Assembly (NCBI GenBank): GCA_951813295.1
Contig: CATOTI010000002.1
Span: 1,674,001-1,738,000 of the forward strand
Direction of reading: 5' to 3'
Length of the DNA stretch: 64,000 nt
From: an uncultured Pseudomonadales bacterium
Lineage (GTDB): Bacteria > Pseudomonadota > Gammaproteobacteria > Pseudomonadales > Azotimanducaceae
A model generated the notes under the pieces. That model worked only from the letters and a program-made list of their open reading frames with translations, was not told the DNA's origin and ran no database searches. The translations under genes and the position numbers were made by a program. This document shows positions 17,966 to 28,101 of the stretch, one piece after another. Every line of letters starts with the position of its first letter. Within the stretch, counting starts at the first letter, position 1.

Positions 17966-18589
17966 ATGAGCACGAGACGAATGCAACGACCCTGGGACGT
18001 CCTCCTCATCGGTGGACCGTCCGGTGTCGGCAAGACAAGCGTCAGCTATCGCATCGCCCAGGCGGCTGCCACCGGCATCACGGAAGTCGACGACCTCTTC
18101 ATCGCCGTAGAGTCGATGACGACGCCCGAACAACAACCCGAGGTGCATTACTGGCGAACGACGCCCGACGCAGCGGAACAAAGTGCCGAGGCGATCCTCG
18201 ACAATCACCTTCGCCTATCGAAGGCGCTCGCCCCGATGCTCGTCAACGTCATCGAGAATCACCTCGAAACCGACGTGCCCGTTGTCCTCGACGGTGACTA
18301 CCTGCTGCCGAGCCTGCTCACGACGAAATGGCAGAACCCCGGCATCGTGAAAGGCGTTTTCCTCTACGACACTGATGAGCGCCAGTACCTCGAGAATTAC
18401 GCCGCGCGCGAACCCGATGCTGGCCATCAGGAAAAACGCGCCGCCGTGAGCTATCTCTTCGGCCAGTGGCTCGAGCGCGAATGCCAATCGCTCGGCGTCG
18501 ACGCGATCGAGGCTCGACCGTGGGAAACGCTGATCGAGCGCATCGACGCATCGATGCGCTCGTCGATGCGTCCGTCAATACGACCCTAG
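17966..18589 (+). CDS. P-loop kinase-like ATPase (2-phosphoglycerate-kinase/AAA_33-like)
   Basis: Starting at ATG 17966 the protein has 207 residues. The Walker A motif is GGPSGVGKTS near residue 17. A DDLF segment follows as a possible Walker-B-like or substrate Asp, then VPVVLDGDYLLPSL and FLYDTDERQYLENY. The pattern is that of small-molecule phosphotransferases of the AAA_33/zeta-toxin-like or 2-phosphoglycerate-kinase-like group. It overlaps the last permease gene of the convergent ABC operon by 4 bp. Substrate unknown. Confidence 0.7.
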   Translation: MSTRRMQRPWDVLLIGGPSGVGKTSVSYRIAQAAATGITEVDDLFIAVESMTTPEQQPEVHYWRTTPDAAEQSAEAILDNHLRLSKALAPMLVNVIENHLETDVPVVLDGDYLLPSLLTTKWQNPGIVKGVFLYDTDERQYLENYAAREPDAGHQEKRAAVSYLFGQWLERECQSLGVDAIEARPWETLIERIDASMRSSMRPSIRP

Positions 18590-19809
18590 ATCGTTCGCGT
18601 CGCGACCGCAGGCGGCACCGATGCGCCCCGTTCGGCAGGGCCGAGTACCGCGATCAGACCAATCAGCCACAGACACAACATCCCGATCGGTACGTACAGG
18701 ATCTCGACCTTGGGAAAGCCGAACGCCGTCACGAGCCAGGCGTTGAAACCAATTGTTCCCGCCGCCCCGAGGGCGACCCCGATACTCGTGATGATGAAGT
18801 TCTCGACCAGGAAATAGCGGCGGATCTCGAATCTGGTGGCGCCCAAGGCTCGCCGGGTACCGATCTGCTTGGTGCGACGTTTGACGCTGAAGGAGGCCAG
18901 TCCGACGACCCCGAACGCCGTGATGACCACGAGCATCACCATGATCACAGCGAGGATGCGCGCCAGGCCCAAGTCCAGCATGTAGCCTTCCTTGCGTGTC
19001 TGGTTCATTGATTCGGGCGCCCGCACGATCCGGCCCGTCTCCGATCGCGCCAGGGCTTCCTCGATCGTCGGCATGAGCGAATCGCGCTGCTCGGGTTCGG
19101 TGCGAACCATGTACCTGATCCCGCCCCAGACGAGCTTGTCCGGGACCAACGCCGCATCTTCGACGGTCGACCACCCCGTCCACGGCGCCTGCAATCGCTC
19201 GAGCACCCCGACGACGGTCATCGGGTCGAACGTGTTGACGTAGACCGTGCGCCCAACGATTTCGCTCGCCTCGTCATCGGGCCAAAGCTGTTTGCCGAGC
19301 GATTCCGTGATGATCACGGCGTTGGGCCACCCGGTCATACCGGCCGTGCGTTCACGGATCTCGCCGAGTTCGAAGTTACGGCCCGCGATGAGCTCGACAC
19401 CCAACGTATCGATACCGTGTTCGTCGACCATGTAGATCGCCGTACTCGCACCGTCCTGATCAGCGCCGGGTTCGAGCTGCAATCCCATGGACCAGCCGCC
19501 ACCCGATAGCGGGATGGCGTTGATCGCGGTCGCGTCGGTCACACCCGGTGTCGAACGAATCAACTCGAGATCGCGAAACGCGACGGCCCGGGCCTTGTCC
19601 GCGTAATTGTTGGCGAAACCTTGGCTGCGGATATGGAAGAGTTCGTCCTCGACGACGCCGCTCGGCCGCGCCGCGAGTTCCTGGCGTTGCTCGATCAGGA
19701 CATAACCGTTGACGACGACCGTCATGGTGAACGCGATCTGCAAAGCGATCAGCGCCGCACCGACTTTGTTGCGCATGATCGAGCGCAGGATGGGTCCGAT
19801 CTCCATCAT
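18586..19809 (-). CDS. MacB/FtsX-type ABC transporter permease (second permease)
   Basis: The 407-residue protein has an N-terminal transmembrane helix (ALIALQIAFTMTVVVNGYVL), a long periplasmic MacB-PCD-like domain (about 40-280) and three C-terminal helices (ILAVIMVMLVVITAFGVVGLA; a second near 345; MLCLWLIGLIAVLGPAE), with the FtsX signature GTRRALGATRFEIRRYF. It is the last gene of the operon 23189-18586 and follows the first permease by 7 bp. With its partner it would form a heterodimeric mechanotransmission-type transporter. Confidence 0.9.
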   Translation of the reverse strand: MMEIGPILRSIMRNKVGAALIALQIAFTMTVVVNGYVLIEQRQELAARPSGVVEDELFHIRSQGFANNYADKARAVAFRDLELIRSTPGVTDATAINAIPLSGGGWSMGLQLEPGADQDGASTAIYMVDEHGIDTLGVELIAGRNFELGEIRERTAGMTGWPNAVIITESLGKQLWPDDEASEIVGRTVYVNTFDPMTVVGVLERLQAPWTGWSTVEDAALVPDKLVWGGIRYMVRTEPEQRDSLMPTIEEALARSETGRIVRAPESMNQTRKEGYMLDLGLARILAVIMVMLVVITAFGVVGLASFSVKRRTKQIGTRRALGATRFEIRRYFLVENFIITSIGVALGAAGTIGFNAWLVTAFGFPKVEILYVPIGMLCLWLIGLIAVLGPAERGASVPPAVATRTI

Positions 19810-19816
19810 TCGCCCC

Positions 19817-21130
19817 CTATTGCGATTTGAGCTGTTGGGCGGGAACGACGTTGCACGCCCGCCAAGTGGGATAGATGCCGGCCGCGATGGTCGCGAAGAT
19901 GGCCAGCGCGACGGCGGTCACCACCATCGTCGTATCGAGCGCGACCAGGTTCGAGATCAGGTCGCCGAATAAAGCGTCTACGCCCCGGAGCCCCAGCCAG
20001 GTCATGAGAATGCCGAGGACACCGCCTACGACACCGATCACGGTCGACTCGACCAGAAACTGCGCAAACAACGTGCCCCGGCTCGCGCCGAGGGCTCGCC
20101 GTAGGCCGATCTCGGGCGCCTTGTTGAGAAACTTGGCGAGCAACAGGCCGATGGTGTTCAAGAGGCACACGGCCAGGAACATCCCCGAGACGGGCAACAT
20201 CATCACGGCTTCATCGGCAACCACGTCTCGGGCGTCCAACCATTCGTTGACGTCCGAGAGCCGGTTGTCGAGCGGGCGTTGGAACCGGCCGAGCGCTTTC
20301 TGTTCCATCGCGTAGGCATCGATGAAGCTCTGATACGCCTGGACGTCATTTGGCGTCGGCAACTCCGCCCAGAACTGAACCCAAATGCACTCCGACGCCA
20401 TGAGCCCGGCGAGTCCTTCACCCTCAATGGGTTTCCAGCAGTTCGTGTTGCCGGATCGAGGCAACGAGAGCTCCTCGATCTGATGGAAGGGAAGGTAGAT
20501 GCCTTCGGGATCGTTGAAGGGCCCCGTCGACACGTCGTAAAACTTCGGCATCGGCCGCCAGTCATCCAGCACGCCGACGACCTGGAAATTCGTACCGCTG
20601 ATCCGTACCGTCTCGCCGACGGAATCGAGCCCACCGAAGAGACGATCGTTCGTCTCGCGTGAGAGCACCACCGCCAGTGCGCGGGTGATGTCGTCCTCTT
20701 TCGTCCACGGGCCGCCGAACTGAAACGGCACCTCGAACATCAAAAAGAAGTCGCTGAACGTCGCACGCCCCGCCACCGTGAACGGGTTGACGTCCTCCTC
20801 ATCCGATTCGACCACGACTCCCACGGTCGCGCTCGCGATCTGGCGATGGGCGCGCTCTGCACGCATGAGCGCCATCGCGTCGATGTAAGTGAGCTGCTGG
20901 GGCGGTTCGCTGTTCGCGTCGACCGGCTGGTTCGGATCCCAGCTGTCGAGCTGCACGGCGAACAGTTGGTCGGACTTCGACGGGATCGGATCCTTCGCCA
21001 TGACGTAGTTGACGGTCAGGATCGTCATGAAGGCGCCGATCCCGATCGCGACCGCCGCCACCATCAAAAGCGACATCACCCAGTTCTTGCGGATGCTGAT
21101 CACGGCCAGGCGGGCGTAGTAGGCAAGCAT
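19817..21130 (-). CDS. MacB/FtsX-type ABC transporter permease (first permease)
   Basis: The 437-residue protein has the same plan as its downstream neighbour: N-terminal helix (SLLMVAAVAIGIGAFMTILTV), a periplasmic domain containing FQVVGVLDDWRP, and three C-terminal helices with IGLRRALGASRGTLFAQF. These permeases lack nucleotide-binding domains and pair with the separate ATPase at 21142-21876, 11 bp upstream. The encoded system resembles MacAB-type efflux or envelope lipid/peptide extrusion; no outer membrane channel gene is adjacent. Confidence 0.9.
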   Translation of the reverse strand: MLAYYARLAVISIRKNWVMSLLMVAAVAIGIGAFMTILTVNYVMAKDPIPSKSDQLFAVQLDSWDPNQPVDANSEPPQQLTYIDAMALMRAERAHRQIASATVGVVVESDEEDVNPFTVAGRATFSDFFLMFEVPFQFGGPWTKEDDITRALAVVLSRETNDRLFGGLDSVGETVRISGTNFQVVGVLDDWRPMPKFYDVSTGPFNDPEGIYLPFHQIEELSLPRSGNTNCWKPIEGEGLAGLMASECIWVQFWAELPTPNDVQAYQSFIDAYAMEQKALGRFQRPLDNRLSDVNEWLDARDVVADEAVMMLPVSGMFLAVCLLNTIGLLLAKFLNKAPEIGLRRALGASRGTLFAQFLVESTVIGVVGGVLGILMTWLGLRGVDALFGDLISNLVALDTTMVVTAVALAIFATIAAGIYPTWRACNVVPAQQLKSQ

Positions 21131-21141
21131 CGACCGTCTCC

Positions 21142-21876
21142 TCAGGCGACTCGGCCGTCACGCAGATGCACCGTGCGTTCAGCGCGCTCGGCAAGCTCCG
21201 GATCGTGCGTAACCATGATGATGGTCGCGCCTTCGCGGTGAATATCGTCGAGCAGATCCATCACGCCGAGCGCGGTTTCCGAGTCGAGGTTCCCCGTCGG
21301 TTCGTCTGCCAGCAGGAACCGCGGCTCGCCAGCGAGCGCCCGCGCAATCGCGACACGTTGCTGCTGACCACCGGACAACTGCGACGGGAGGTGTTTCATC
21401 CGCCCGGCGAGGCCGACCACCTCGAGCCCCCGCTCGATGCGTTTCCTCCGCTCGGCACTCGAAAACCCGCGATAGCGCAGCGGCACGTCGACGTTGTCGA
21501 AGATGTCGAGATCGGGAATCAGGTTGAAGCTCTGGAAAATGAACCCGATCTTCTCGTTCCTGAGCTTCGAACGGGCATTGTCCGATAGATCACGGACGTT
21601 CTGGCCGTCGAGACGAAACTCGCCGGTCTCGAACGTCTCGAGAAGCCCCGCGATGTTGAGGAAGGTCGTCTTGCCCGAGCCCGAGGGGCCGACAACTGCC
21701 ACAAACTCGCCCTCGTTCACCTCGAGGGTGATGTTTCTGAGCGCGTGCGTCTGAACGACATCCGTGCGATAGACCTTCGAAAGTTCCTGCATCTCGAGCA
21801 TCTGACTCAAACTCGACTCCTTCGCTGGGCGGGTTTCGCCGTTCTCATTCGACACCTTCACTGCTGCTTCTTTCAT
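21142..21876 (-). CDS. ABC transporter ATP-binding protein (MacB/LolD type)
   Basis: The 244-residue protein carries Walker [10 protein letters not shown], a Q-loop in FIFQSFNLI, signature LSGGQQQR, Walker [13 protein letters not shown] and the H-loop MVTHD. The first 25 residues ([13 protein letters not shown]...) are an unusual polar extension; Met26 at 21801 is an alternative start. The FQSFNL and NLDSE features place it in the MacB/LolD/FtsE group that powers FtsX-type permeases, matching its neighbours. It lies 26 bp after the adaptor gene. Confidence 0.92.
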   Translation of the reverse strand: MKEAAVKVSNENGETRPAKESSLSQMLEMQELSKVYRTDVVQTHALRNITLEVNEGEFVAVVGPSGSGKTTFLNIAGLLETFETGEFRLDGQNVRDLSDNARSKLRNEKIGFIFQSFNLIPDLDIFDNVDVPLRYRGFSSAERRKRIERGLEVVGLAGRMKHLPSQLSGGQQQRVAIARALAGEPRFLLADEPTGNLDSETALGVMDLLDDIHREGATIIMVTHDPELAERAERTVHLRDGRVA

Positions 21877-21902
21877 CGCTACAACCCATCCGCTCGAGTC
21901 GG

Positions 21903-23189
21903 TTAATTGGTGAGGAGAACGGAGTCGTTGTTTTCGAACGACTCGGTGCTCGAGACGACAATCGTGTCGCCGATCTCGAGACCGCTGACGATCTCCACTT
22001 CGTTGAGGCTGCGCGCGCCCACCACGATCGGCGTTCGCCGCGCGATATCGTCGGAGACCCGGTAGGCGAAGCGCCCACCACCGGACTCCAGAAACTGCCC
22101 GCGCGAAACCTTCAGAACGTCGTTGCGCTCTTCGAGTAAAACCCGGGTCGTCAATCGCTGGTTCTGCCTGAGGCCGACCGGTGATCCGTCGCGGAAGCGC
22201 AGACGAACGGTTACCTGGCTCGAGATGATCTCGGGAGAAACGGCCACGAGCGTCGCCGCATGGTCGTTCGATCCCGCTCGAACGTTCGCCATCATCCCGA
22301 CGGCCAGATCGTCGGCATAGCTCTCCGGCACCTGCGCTTCGATCTCGAACCGGGTGAGATCGACCACCGCCATCACCGCAAGGTTACGGATGACCGCGGT
22401 TTTCTGATCGACCAGGAGGTTGCCGACGATGCCGTCGACCGGCGAGCGAATCTCGAGTTCGTCCACCTGGCGCGCCAGATCTGAAACGAGCAATTCCTGG
22501 CGATCGAGTTCCAGTTCGCGCGTGCGAAGCTCGAAGTTGAGCCGTTCTTCGGCAAGGGCCGCATCCGCAACCGCATGTTCGTGAGCGAGGCGTGCCGAGG
22601 CGCGTTCGTCGTGCGCTTTTTCGAAATCGAGCTGCGAGATCGCTTCTTTCTCGTACGCCTGGTCGGCCCGACGCGCTTCCCGGTCGGCCGCGGTCAGTGA
22701 TACCTGGGCGAGGTCGACGGCTTTCTTGTTCGCGAGCTTCTCTTGCTTCTGCTGGATGCGATTCCTTTCGACTTCGATCGAGAGGCGGGCGAGGTTGGCT
22801 TCTTCCTGTTTGAGCTGATTCTCGATTTCGGGACTTTCGATCGACGCGAGAACGTCACCCGCTCGAACGGAATCGCCAGCCTCGACGAGGAACGTGATCG
22901 TGCCGGTCTGAGACGCATAAAGCGTCGGCGACACGGCGGCCACCACACGTCCCTGGACGGACACGTCGCGGACAAAATCGCCTTGCATCACGGTCGCGAA
23001 ACGCTGCCGTTCCCTCGGCACCGAGATACCGGCTTCGCTCCACTTCGTGAGATATGGCCAGACGAAATACGCGAGCAGGACGACGACGACGGCGACCGCG
23101 GAGCCGCGCAGGAACTTCTGCCGATGGTTCGGCTCGACCTCGATGCGTTCGTCCTGCCCCGAGGTATCGGCGATGACGGAATCAACCAC
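21903..23189 (-). CDS. HlyD/RND-type periplasmic adaptor subunit
   Basis: The 428-residue protein starts with GTG at 23189 (GGGGAT upstream). A single N-terminal helix (GSAVAVVVVLLAYFVWPY) anchors it in the inner membrane. A lipoyl-like half (TITFLVEAGDSVRAGDVLASI) precedes a long coiled coil (about 110-235), then the second lipoyl half (IRSPVDGIVGNLLVD), a beta-barrel and a membrane-proximal domain ending GDTIVVSS. It is the first gene of the efflux operon and would bridge the ABC permeases to an outer-membrane channel encoded elsewhere. Confidence 0.9.
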   Translation of the reverse strand: MVDSVIADTSGQDERIEVEPNHRQKFLRGSAVAVVVVLLAYFVWPYLTKWSEAGISVPRERQRFATVMQGDFVRDVSVQGRVVAAVSPTLYASQTGTITFLVEAGDSVRAGDVLASIESPEIENQLKQEEANLARLSIEVERNRIQQKQEKLANKKAVDLAQVSLTAADREARRADQAYEKEAISQLDFEKAHDERASARLAHEHAVADAALAEERLNFELRTRELELDRQELLVSDLARQVDELEIRSPVDGIVGNLLVDQKTAVIRNLAVMAVVDLTRFEIEAQVPESYADDLAVGMMANVRAGSNDHAATLVAVSPEIISSQVTVRLRFRDGSPVGLRQNQRLTTRVLLEERNDVLKVSRGQFLESGGGRFAYRVSDDIARRTPIVVGARSLNEVEIVSGLEIGDTIVVSSTESFENNDSVLLTN

Positions 23190-23327
23190 TTACTATCCCC
23201 AATCCGACGCTCGAGCCGCCGATATGCTCGCGGCGCGCTCAACGGCGTCATAGATACTTGACGCACTAGCGCCAAAAATAGTTTGTCTTTACTTCGCCCC
23301 GCGACTAAGACCCCTCGAGGCCTGCCA

Positions 23328-24416
23328 ATGGAACACCTACCCCCGCTCCCGCTCCCCGATGGGGTCAACGCGAGTTACGCCCGAATCAACGGGCTCAAGG
23401 TTCACTACCTGCACGCGGGAAGACCGAGTAATCCCTGCGTCCTCTTTCTACACGGTTTTCCGGAAATCGCTTTCAGTTGGCGGCACATCTTGCCGAGACT
23501 CGCCGAGGCCGGTTTCTTCGCCATTGCCCCGGATCAGCGCGGCTTCGGCAGAACGACCGGCTGGGTCGACGGCTACGACGTCCCGCTCGCGCCTTACCAT
23601 ATGCTGGCGCTGGCGCGGGAGGCCCTGGCGTTACCGCTCGCCCTGGGTATCCGATCTTTGCATGCCGTCGTGGGACACGATTTCGGCTCGCCGGTCGCGG
23701 CCTGGTGTGCGCTCACGCGGGGCGATTTCTGTCAGCGGGCGGTCCTGATGAGCGCCCCGTTCGCGGGCGCGCCGACCCCTTCGATCCCGCGCGACGGGCC
23801 AAGTCTCGCGGAATCGCTTTTGAGCCTCGACCGACCCCGAAAACACTATCAGTGGTACTACTCAACCCCCGAAGCCAACGACGACATGCTGAACGCAGCG
23901 CAAGGGGTCGAGGCACTTCTGACGGCGTATTTCTACGTCAAGAGCGGCGATTGGCCGGGCAACGCACCGAAGCCCTTGAGCGGCAATCGCGCAGAGGACT
24001 TCGCCGAACTGCCGACGTACTACGTGATGGACGCGGGCGAGGACATGGCCGAAACGGTCGCCCACCATCATCCCGAAGCGTCGGCTGTCCGTCCGTGGTT
24101 GCGCGACGCGATTCCGACGTTCGCGAACGAATACTCCCGAACCGGATTTCAGGGCGGCCTCAACTGGTATCGCGCGCGCACGGGTGCGATCGATCGGAAC
24201 GAACTTGGCCTTTTTGCCGGCCGTGGGATCGAGATTCCGACGCTCTTCCTGAGCGGCGCAAAAGACTGGGGCATCCATCAGTCACCGGGCGCGCTTGCAC
24301 GGATGGCGGCGAACAACAACATCGTCGCCACCCATCTCGTCGCCGACGCCGGGCACTGGGTGCAACAGGAGCAACCCGAAACCGTCACGAAGCATCTTCT
24401 GGATTTCCTGACATGA
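23328..24416 (+). CDS. Alpha/beta hydrolase, epoxide-hydrolase-like
   Basis: From ATG 23328 the protein has 362 residues; a TTG 45 bp upstream is in frame but has poor context. Features are the oxyanion HGFPEIAFSWR, nucleophile elbow VGHDFGSPVAAW (Asp nucleophile, typical of epoxide hydrolases and haloalkane dehalogenases rather than Ser esterases), the acid region LFLSGAKDWGIH and the C-terminal catalytic His in DAGHWVQQEQP. It overlaps the next small gene through ATGA, suggesting a three-gene operon up to 25670. The substrate is probably an epoxide or similar electrophile. Confidence 0.85.
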   Translation: MEHLPPLPLPDGVNASYARINGLKVHYLHAGRPSNPCVLFLHGFPEIAFSWRHILPRLAEAGFFAIAPDQRGFGRTTGWVDGYDVPLAPYHMLALAREALALPLALGIRSLHAVVGHDFGSPVAAWCALTRGDFCQRAVLMSAPFAGAPTPSIPRDGPSLAESLLSLDRPRKHYQWYYSTPEANDDMLNAAQGVEALLTAYFYVKSGDWPGNAPKPLSGNRAEDFAELPTYYVMDAGEDMAETVAHHHPEASAVRPWLRDAIPTFANEYSRTGFQGGLNWYRARTGAIDRNELGLFAGRGIEIPTLFLSGAKDWGIHQSPGALARMAANNNIVATHLVADAGHWVQQEQPETVTKHLLDFLT

Positions 24417-24565
24417 CCGACGACCACGACGACCCGCCGGTAACACGCTACGAATCCAAAATGCCGTCGATCGGCAAGGGATTCCTGATCCTTATCGGCG
24501 TCTTCCTGCTCCTGACGATCGGCGGAATCCTCGCCATGTGGCAGCTCGTCGATCCCGCGCAATGA
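24413..24565 (+). CDS. Small single-span membrane protein (50 aa)
   Basis: ATG 24413 overlaps the preceding TGA. The 50-residue product has a polar, acidic N-terminus (TDDHDDPPV) and one strong transmembrane helix (FLILIGVFLLLTIGGILAMW), ending WQLVDPAQ. Translational coupling to the hydrolase and the 13-bp gap to the amidohydrolase make it a believable gene in spite of its size. I do not recognise a family. It may anchor or regulate a neighbouring enzyme, which is guesswork. Confidence 0.65.
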   Translation: MTDDHDDPPVTRYESKMPSIGKGFLILIGVFLLLTIGGILAMWQLVDPAQ

Positions 24566-24578
24566 AGCACCCGGCGAA

Positions 24579-25670
24579 ATGAAGCGCCCGACAAAAGGGC
24601 GTCTGGTCATGCTCTGCGTCGTATTCACCACCCTCCTGATCGTCGCGGGCTGGTCCTTCATGCCACGCGATCCCGCCATCGTCGACGTTCGCTCGACCGA
24701 CTACATCGATCTTCATGTCCACATCGCAGGCCTCGGCAACAAGGGCAGCGGCGCTTTCATCAACGAGGGGATGCGTTCGAGCGTCAGGTACCCCGTCTAT
24801 CTCCACGCGTTCGGCGTGACAGAGGAGGCGCTGGAAACGCACGGCGACGTATTTCTGATCGATAAGATCGCGGCCTCGATCGCCGCATCGAAGCGCGTCT
24901 CGAAAGCGGTCATTCTCGCCATGGACGGCGTCATCGAGGACGGACGCCTGGTCGAAGACAAGACGCAGATCTTCGTGCCGAACACGTTCGTTGCCGACGC
25001 GACCGCGCGTCACGACGAGCTCCTCTTCGGTGCGAGCGTCAATCCGAATCGCACCGACGCGATCGAGCGGCTCCGCGACGCCCGCCGACGCGGCGCGGTG
25101 CTCGTCAAATGGCTTCCCAACATCATGCACATCGATCCGGCGGATCGGGCGTTCATTCCTTTCTACGAGGAACTCATCCGGCTGGATCTTCCGTTGCTGA
25201 CCCACGCCGGTCAGGAGCGTTCGTTCGAGACGGCCATCGACGCATACGGCGATCCGGAGCGACTCCGCCTGCCGCTCTCACTCGGCGTCAAGGTCATCGC
25301 CGCGCATATCGCGAGCACCGGCGTTACCGACGGGATCGGCAATTTCGAACGCCTGCTCGCCATGTTCGAGCAGTACCCCAACCTGCGCGCTGATATCTCG
25401 AGCCTCACGCAGGTGAACAAGCTCGGCTTCCTGCATCGTGCGATGCAGCGCGAGGACATCATCGACCAGCTCGTATTCGGCACCGACTGGCCTTTGCAGT
25501 TCTTCCCGTTAGTGAGTCCTTACTACCACGCAAACCACATTGACATCTCGCGCGCGCGGGCCATCGCCGCGATCGACAATGCCTGGGACCGCGACATCGC
25601 GATCAAGGAAGCCTACGGCGTGCCGGAGGCGGTTTTCCGCCGCGGCGGAGAGTGGTTACCTAACGATTAG
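24579..25670 (+). CDS. Membrane-anchored amidohydrolase-family protein
   Basis: The 363-residue protein has an N-terminal signal anchor (LVMLCVVFTTLLIVAGWSFM), predicting a periplasmic location. The barrel shows HVH metal ligands near residue 49 (YIDLHVHIAG), a Lys in VLVKWLPNIMHID, LLTHAGQE, VIAAHIAST and the Asp strand VFGTDWPLQ, all expected for PF04909-type amidohydrolases. It is last in the operon 23328-25670 and overlaps the convergent PhyH gene by 4 bp. The substrate is unknown; export is unusual for this family. Confidence 0.8.
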   Translation: MKRPTKGRLVMLCVVFTTLLIVAGWSFMPRDPAIVDVRSTDYIDLHVHIAGLGNKGSGAFINEGMRSSVRYPVYLHAFGVTEEALETHGDVFLIDKIAASIAASKRVSKAVILAMDGVIEDGRLVEDKTQIFVPNTFVADATARHDELLFGASVNPNRTDAIERLRDARRRGAVLVKWLPNIMHIDPADRAFIPFYEELIRLDLPLLTHAGQERSFETAIDAYGDPERLRLPLSLGVKVIAAHIASTGVTDGIGNFERLLAMFEQYPNLRADISSLTQVNKLGFLHRAMQREDIIDQLVFGTDWPLQFFPLVSPYYHANHIDISRARAIAAIDNAWDRDIAIKEAYGVPEAVFRRGGEWLPND

Positions 25671-26719
25671 GCGTTCTCGATCCCGCGGACGAAATCCTGC
25701 ATCCCCGGCCATTCATGCCAGATATCACACAAGGCTTCCGCCTTCGCGCGCTGGCCCTCCCCACGCGAGGCCGTGGTCACCCGGAAGTAGGCCATCAGGC
25801 GCGGATCAGAGCCTTCGACTCGTGTCGCGCTGTGCGGCGTCGTGTGCATCACGATGGCCGCATCACCCGGGGCCATTTCGAGCAACGTCGGTTTCGGCCA
25901 GATTGTGCCATCCGGACCGATTTCGGCGTCGGCGCGGAATGCCTCGCGTAAGGCATCGGGGTAGTGACGCAAACCGGCGCCGTTCGGTGCGCGTCGGTCG
26001 ACGCGCTCCCAGCCCGGTCCATCGGGACCGAGCGGGCCGCCCTGGTCACGCTGCCAGCGGAAGAACTTCTCCATCTCCAGATGGCCGCCCTTCAAGAGCC
26101 CGAGGTTGCCGACGCCCGAGACCGTCTGATCCGACAACGCGACGCCCACGAGCGCGGTGAAGCTCGCGATATTCGCGTTCTGTTCGGGAAAGCACTTCAC
26201 GCAACCGTTGGTCGATGGCTCCTGATCCCACGCGTTCCACTCCTCGGGTGACATCGGTCGATCGGTGCGCTGATGAGCACGCGTGGCGCCGTTCCAGAGC
26301 CCGTCGAGGTGGCCGATCCAGCCGTGAAGCGGTGTATCGCGATCGGCATAGCCCGCCTCGTTGATCGTCTCGGAAGGCTCGGTCGGAAACGTGGATGCGA
26401 GTTGGCAGCCGCGGATCGGCTTCACTTCGCCGATGAGTTCTTCGACGATGGATTCAAGCGCCGTGCCGTTGAAGAGATCGACGAATACGGGATCTTCGCC
26501 CGCACCCGCCGTCGCCATCGCGGTCTTCGTTAAATGCTCGAGCGCGTCGGCTTCTTTGTACCGGGCGATGCCGAAGGCGCTCTGCCGTAGTTTGCCGAGC
26601 CCCGCGAAAATGGTGCGACGTGCCGCCATGACGCGCGCTTCTGGCACGGCACCGCGGAGGATCAGAAATCCGTCGCGGTAGAGAGATTGCTTCTGTTCGG
26701 TCGAAAGTAGGTTCGTCAT
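25667..26719 (-). CDS. Phytanoyl-CoA dioxygenase (PhyH) family protein
   Basis: The start is set at ATG 26719 (MTNLLSTEQKQ), giving 350 residues; the frame extends upstream but is not protein-like there. The N-terminus has the PhyH pattern QKQSLYRDGFLILRGAVP. The Fe(II) facial triad is visible as H-x-D in GHLDGLW and the distal His in MHTTPHSATRVEGSDPRLMAYFRV, with Arg for 2-oxoglutarate. Family members hydroxylate fatty acyl-CoAs and many small molecules. Divergent from the frameshifted serine hydrolase at 26862. Confidence 0.88.
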   Translation of the reverse strand: MTNLLSTEQKQSLYRDGFLILRGAVPEARVMAARRTIFAGLGKLRQSAFGIARYKEADALEHLTKTAMATAGAGEDPVFVDLFNGTALESIVEELIGEVKPIRGCQLASTFPTEPSETINEAGYADRDTPLHGWIGHLDGLWNGATRAHQRTDRPMSPEEWNAWDQEPSTNGCVKCFPEQNANIASFTALVGVALSDQTVSGVGNLGLLKGGHLEMEKFFRWQRDQGGPLGPDGPGWERVDRRAPNGAGLRHYPDALREAFRADAEIGPDGTIWPKPTLLEMAPGDAAIVMHTTPHSATRVEGSDPRLMAYFRVTTASRGEGQRAKAEALCDIWHEWPGMQDFVRGIENA

Positions 26720-26861
26720 ATCCGTCGTCTCGAAGAGCCAGCTGTCTTGGCAATTGCACGACCGCCATTCTAGAAGCATCGGAAACGTGGACTCGATACC
26801 AAACGGGACATTTCCTTCATGTCGAACGAAGATGAAGGAGGAGATCACGGAGGAAGAATCG

Positions 26862-28099
26862 ATGCTTCAAGGCAACCGTTCGACGAAACGGTACGGATTG
26901 TTATTGTCGCTCGCCATCACGAGCCTCACGATCGGCGTGCCGGTCGCCGCGGGGTTCGATGCCGATCGGCTCGCCCGGCTCGACGAGACGTTCGAGCGCT
27001 ACGTCGCCGAAGGCCAAATTCCAGGCGCCGTCATCCAGGTGAACCACCGGGGCAAGGCCGTCTATCACCGCGCGTTCGGCAAAAGCGACCTCGAATCCAA
27101 TCGAACGATGCGAACCGACACCATTTTCAGAATCGCCTCGATGAGTAAGGCGGTCATCAGTGTGGCGATCGTCAAGCTGCAGGAACGGGGCGCCTCCTGA
27201 TCCAACAGCCGGTGTCGGATTTCCTGCCGGCCTTCGCGGAAACCCAAGTCGCCGTCGCGACCGACGACGGATTCGAAACCGTCGCAGCCACGCGACCGAT
27301 CACCGTGCGCGATCTCCTGACGCATACGGCCGGGATCGGCTACGGCTACGGCCCGGCCGCCAGCGCCTGGGCCGAAGCGAATATGCAGCACTGGTACTTC
27401 GGGCATCGCGACGAGCCGATCCGAGCGACCGTGGACCGCATGGCGGCGCTGCCGATGGACGCGCAGCCGGGGGAGCGTTTCGTCTACGGATACAACACCG
27501 ACATCCTCGGCGCCATCGTCGAAGTCGCCAGCGGCCGACCGCTCGATGAATACCTTCGCGAGGAGATCTTCCAACCGATCGGAATGACCGATACCGCCTT
27601 CTACCTGCCGGCCGACAAAGCCGATCGACTCGCGACGGTCTACAGCCGGATGGGCGGCAAACTGATGCTCACGGCTCCCGACAACGCGTTCTACGGGCAG
27701 GGGCATTATGTCGAAGGGCCTCGTAAGAGCTTCTCCGGCGGCGCGGGCCTCGTCTCGACGACCGCGGACTACAGCCGTTTCCTCGAAGCCCTGCGGACGT
27801 TCGATACCCGCCTGCTTTCGCGCAAGAGCGTCGAGTCCATGACCGAGAGCCATATTGGCGACATCGGTTTTCGCGCCGGTGCCGGATTCGGGCTCGGTTT
27901 CAGCGTCGTGATCGACAACGGCGCCCGCGGCCAATTGGGCAGCGCCGGCGAGTACGCCTGGGGTGGTGCGTATCACACGATCTACTGGGTCGATCCGCTG
28001 GAGGAACTCTCGGTCGTCTACATGACGCAAGTCATTCCCGCCCAGGGTCTTCTCGACCACGCGATGCTGCGCACGTTGATCTACCAGGCGCTCGAATAA
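26862..28099 (+). pseudogene. Serine hydrolase (class C beta-lactamase/esterase family), broken by a -1 frameshift
   Basis: ATG 26862 follows GGAGGA and begins a signal peptide (RYGLLLSLAITSLTIGVPVAAG). The SxxK nucleophile is in FRIASMSKAV. The frame stops at 27198-27200 just after LQERG and continues in another frame from about 27191 (RLLIQQPVSDFLPAF) through the YxN motif (VYGYNTDIL) to 28099. One extra G in the GGGG run at 27187-27190 restores a normal ~412-residue secreted hydrolase. It is either a recent null allele or a homopolymer error. The stop is 2 bp before the CoA-transferase start, implying cotranscription. Confidence 0.85.
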
Positions 28100-28101
28100 C
28101 G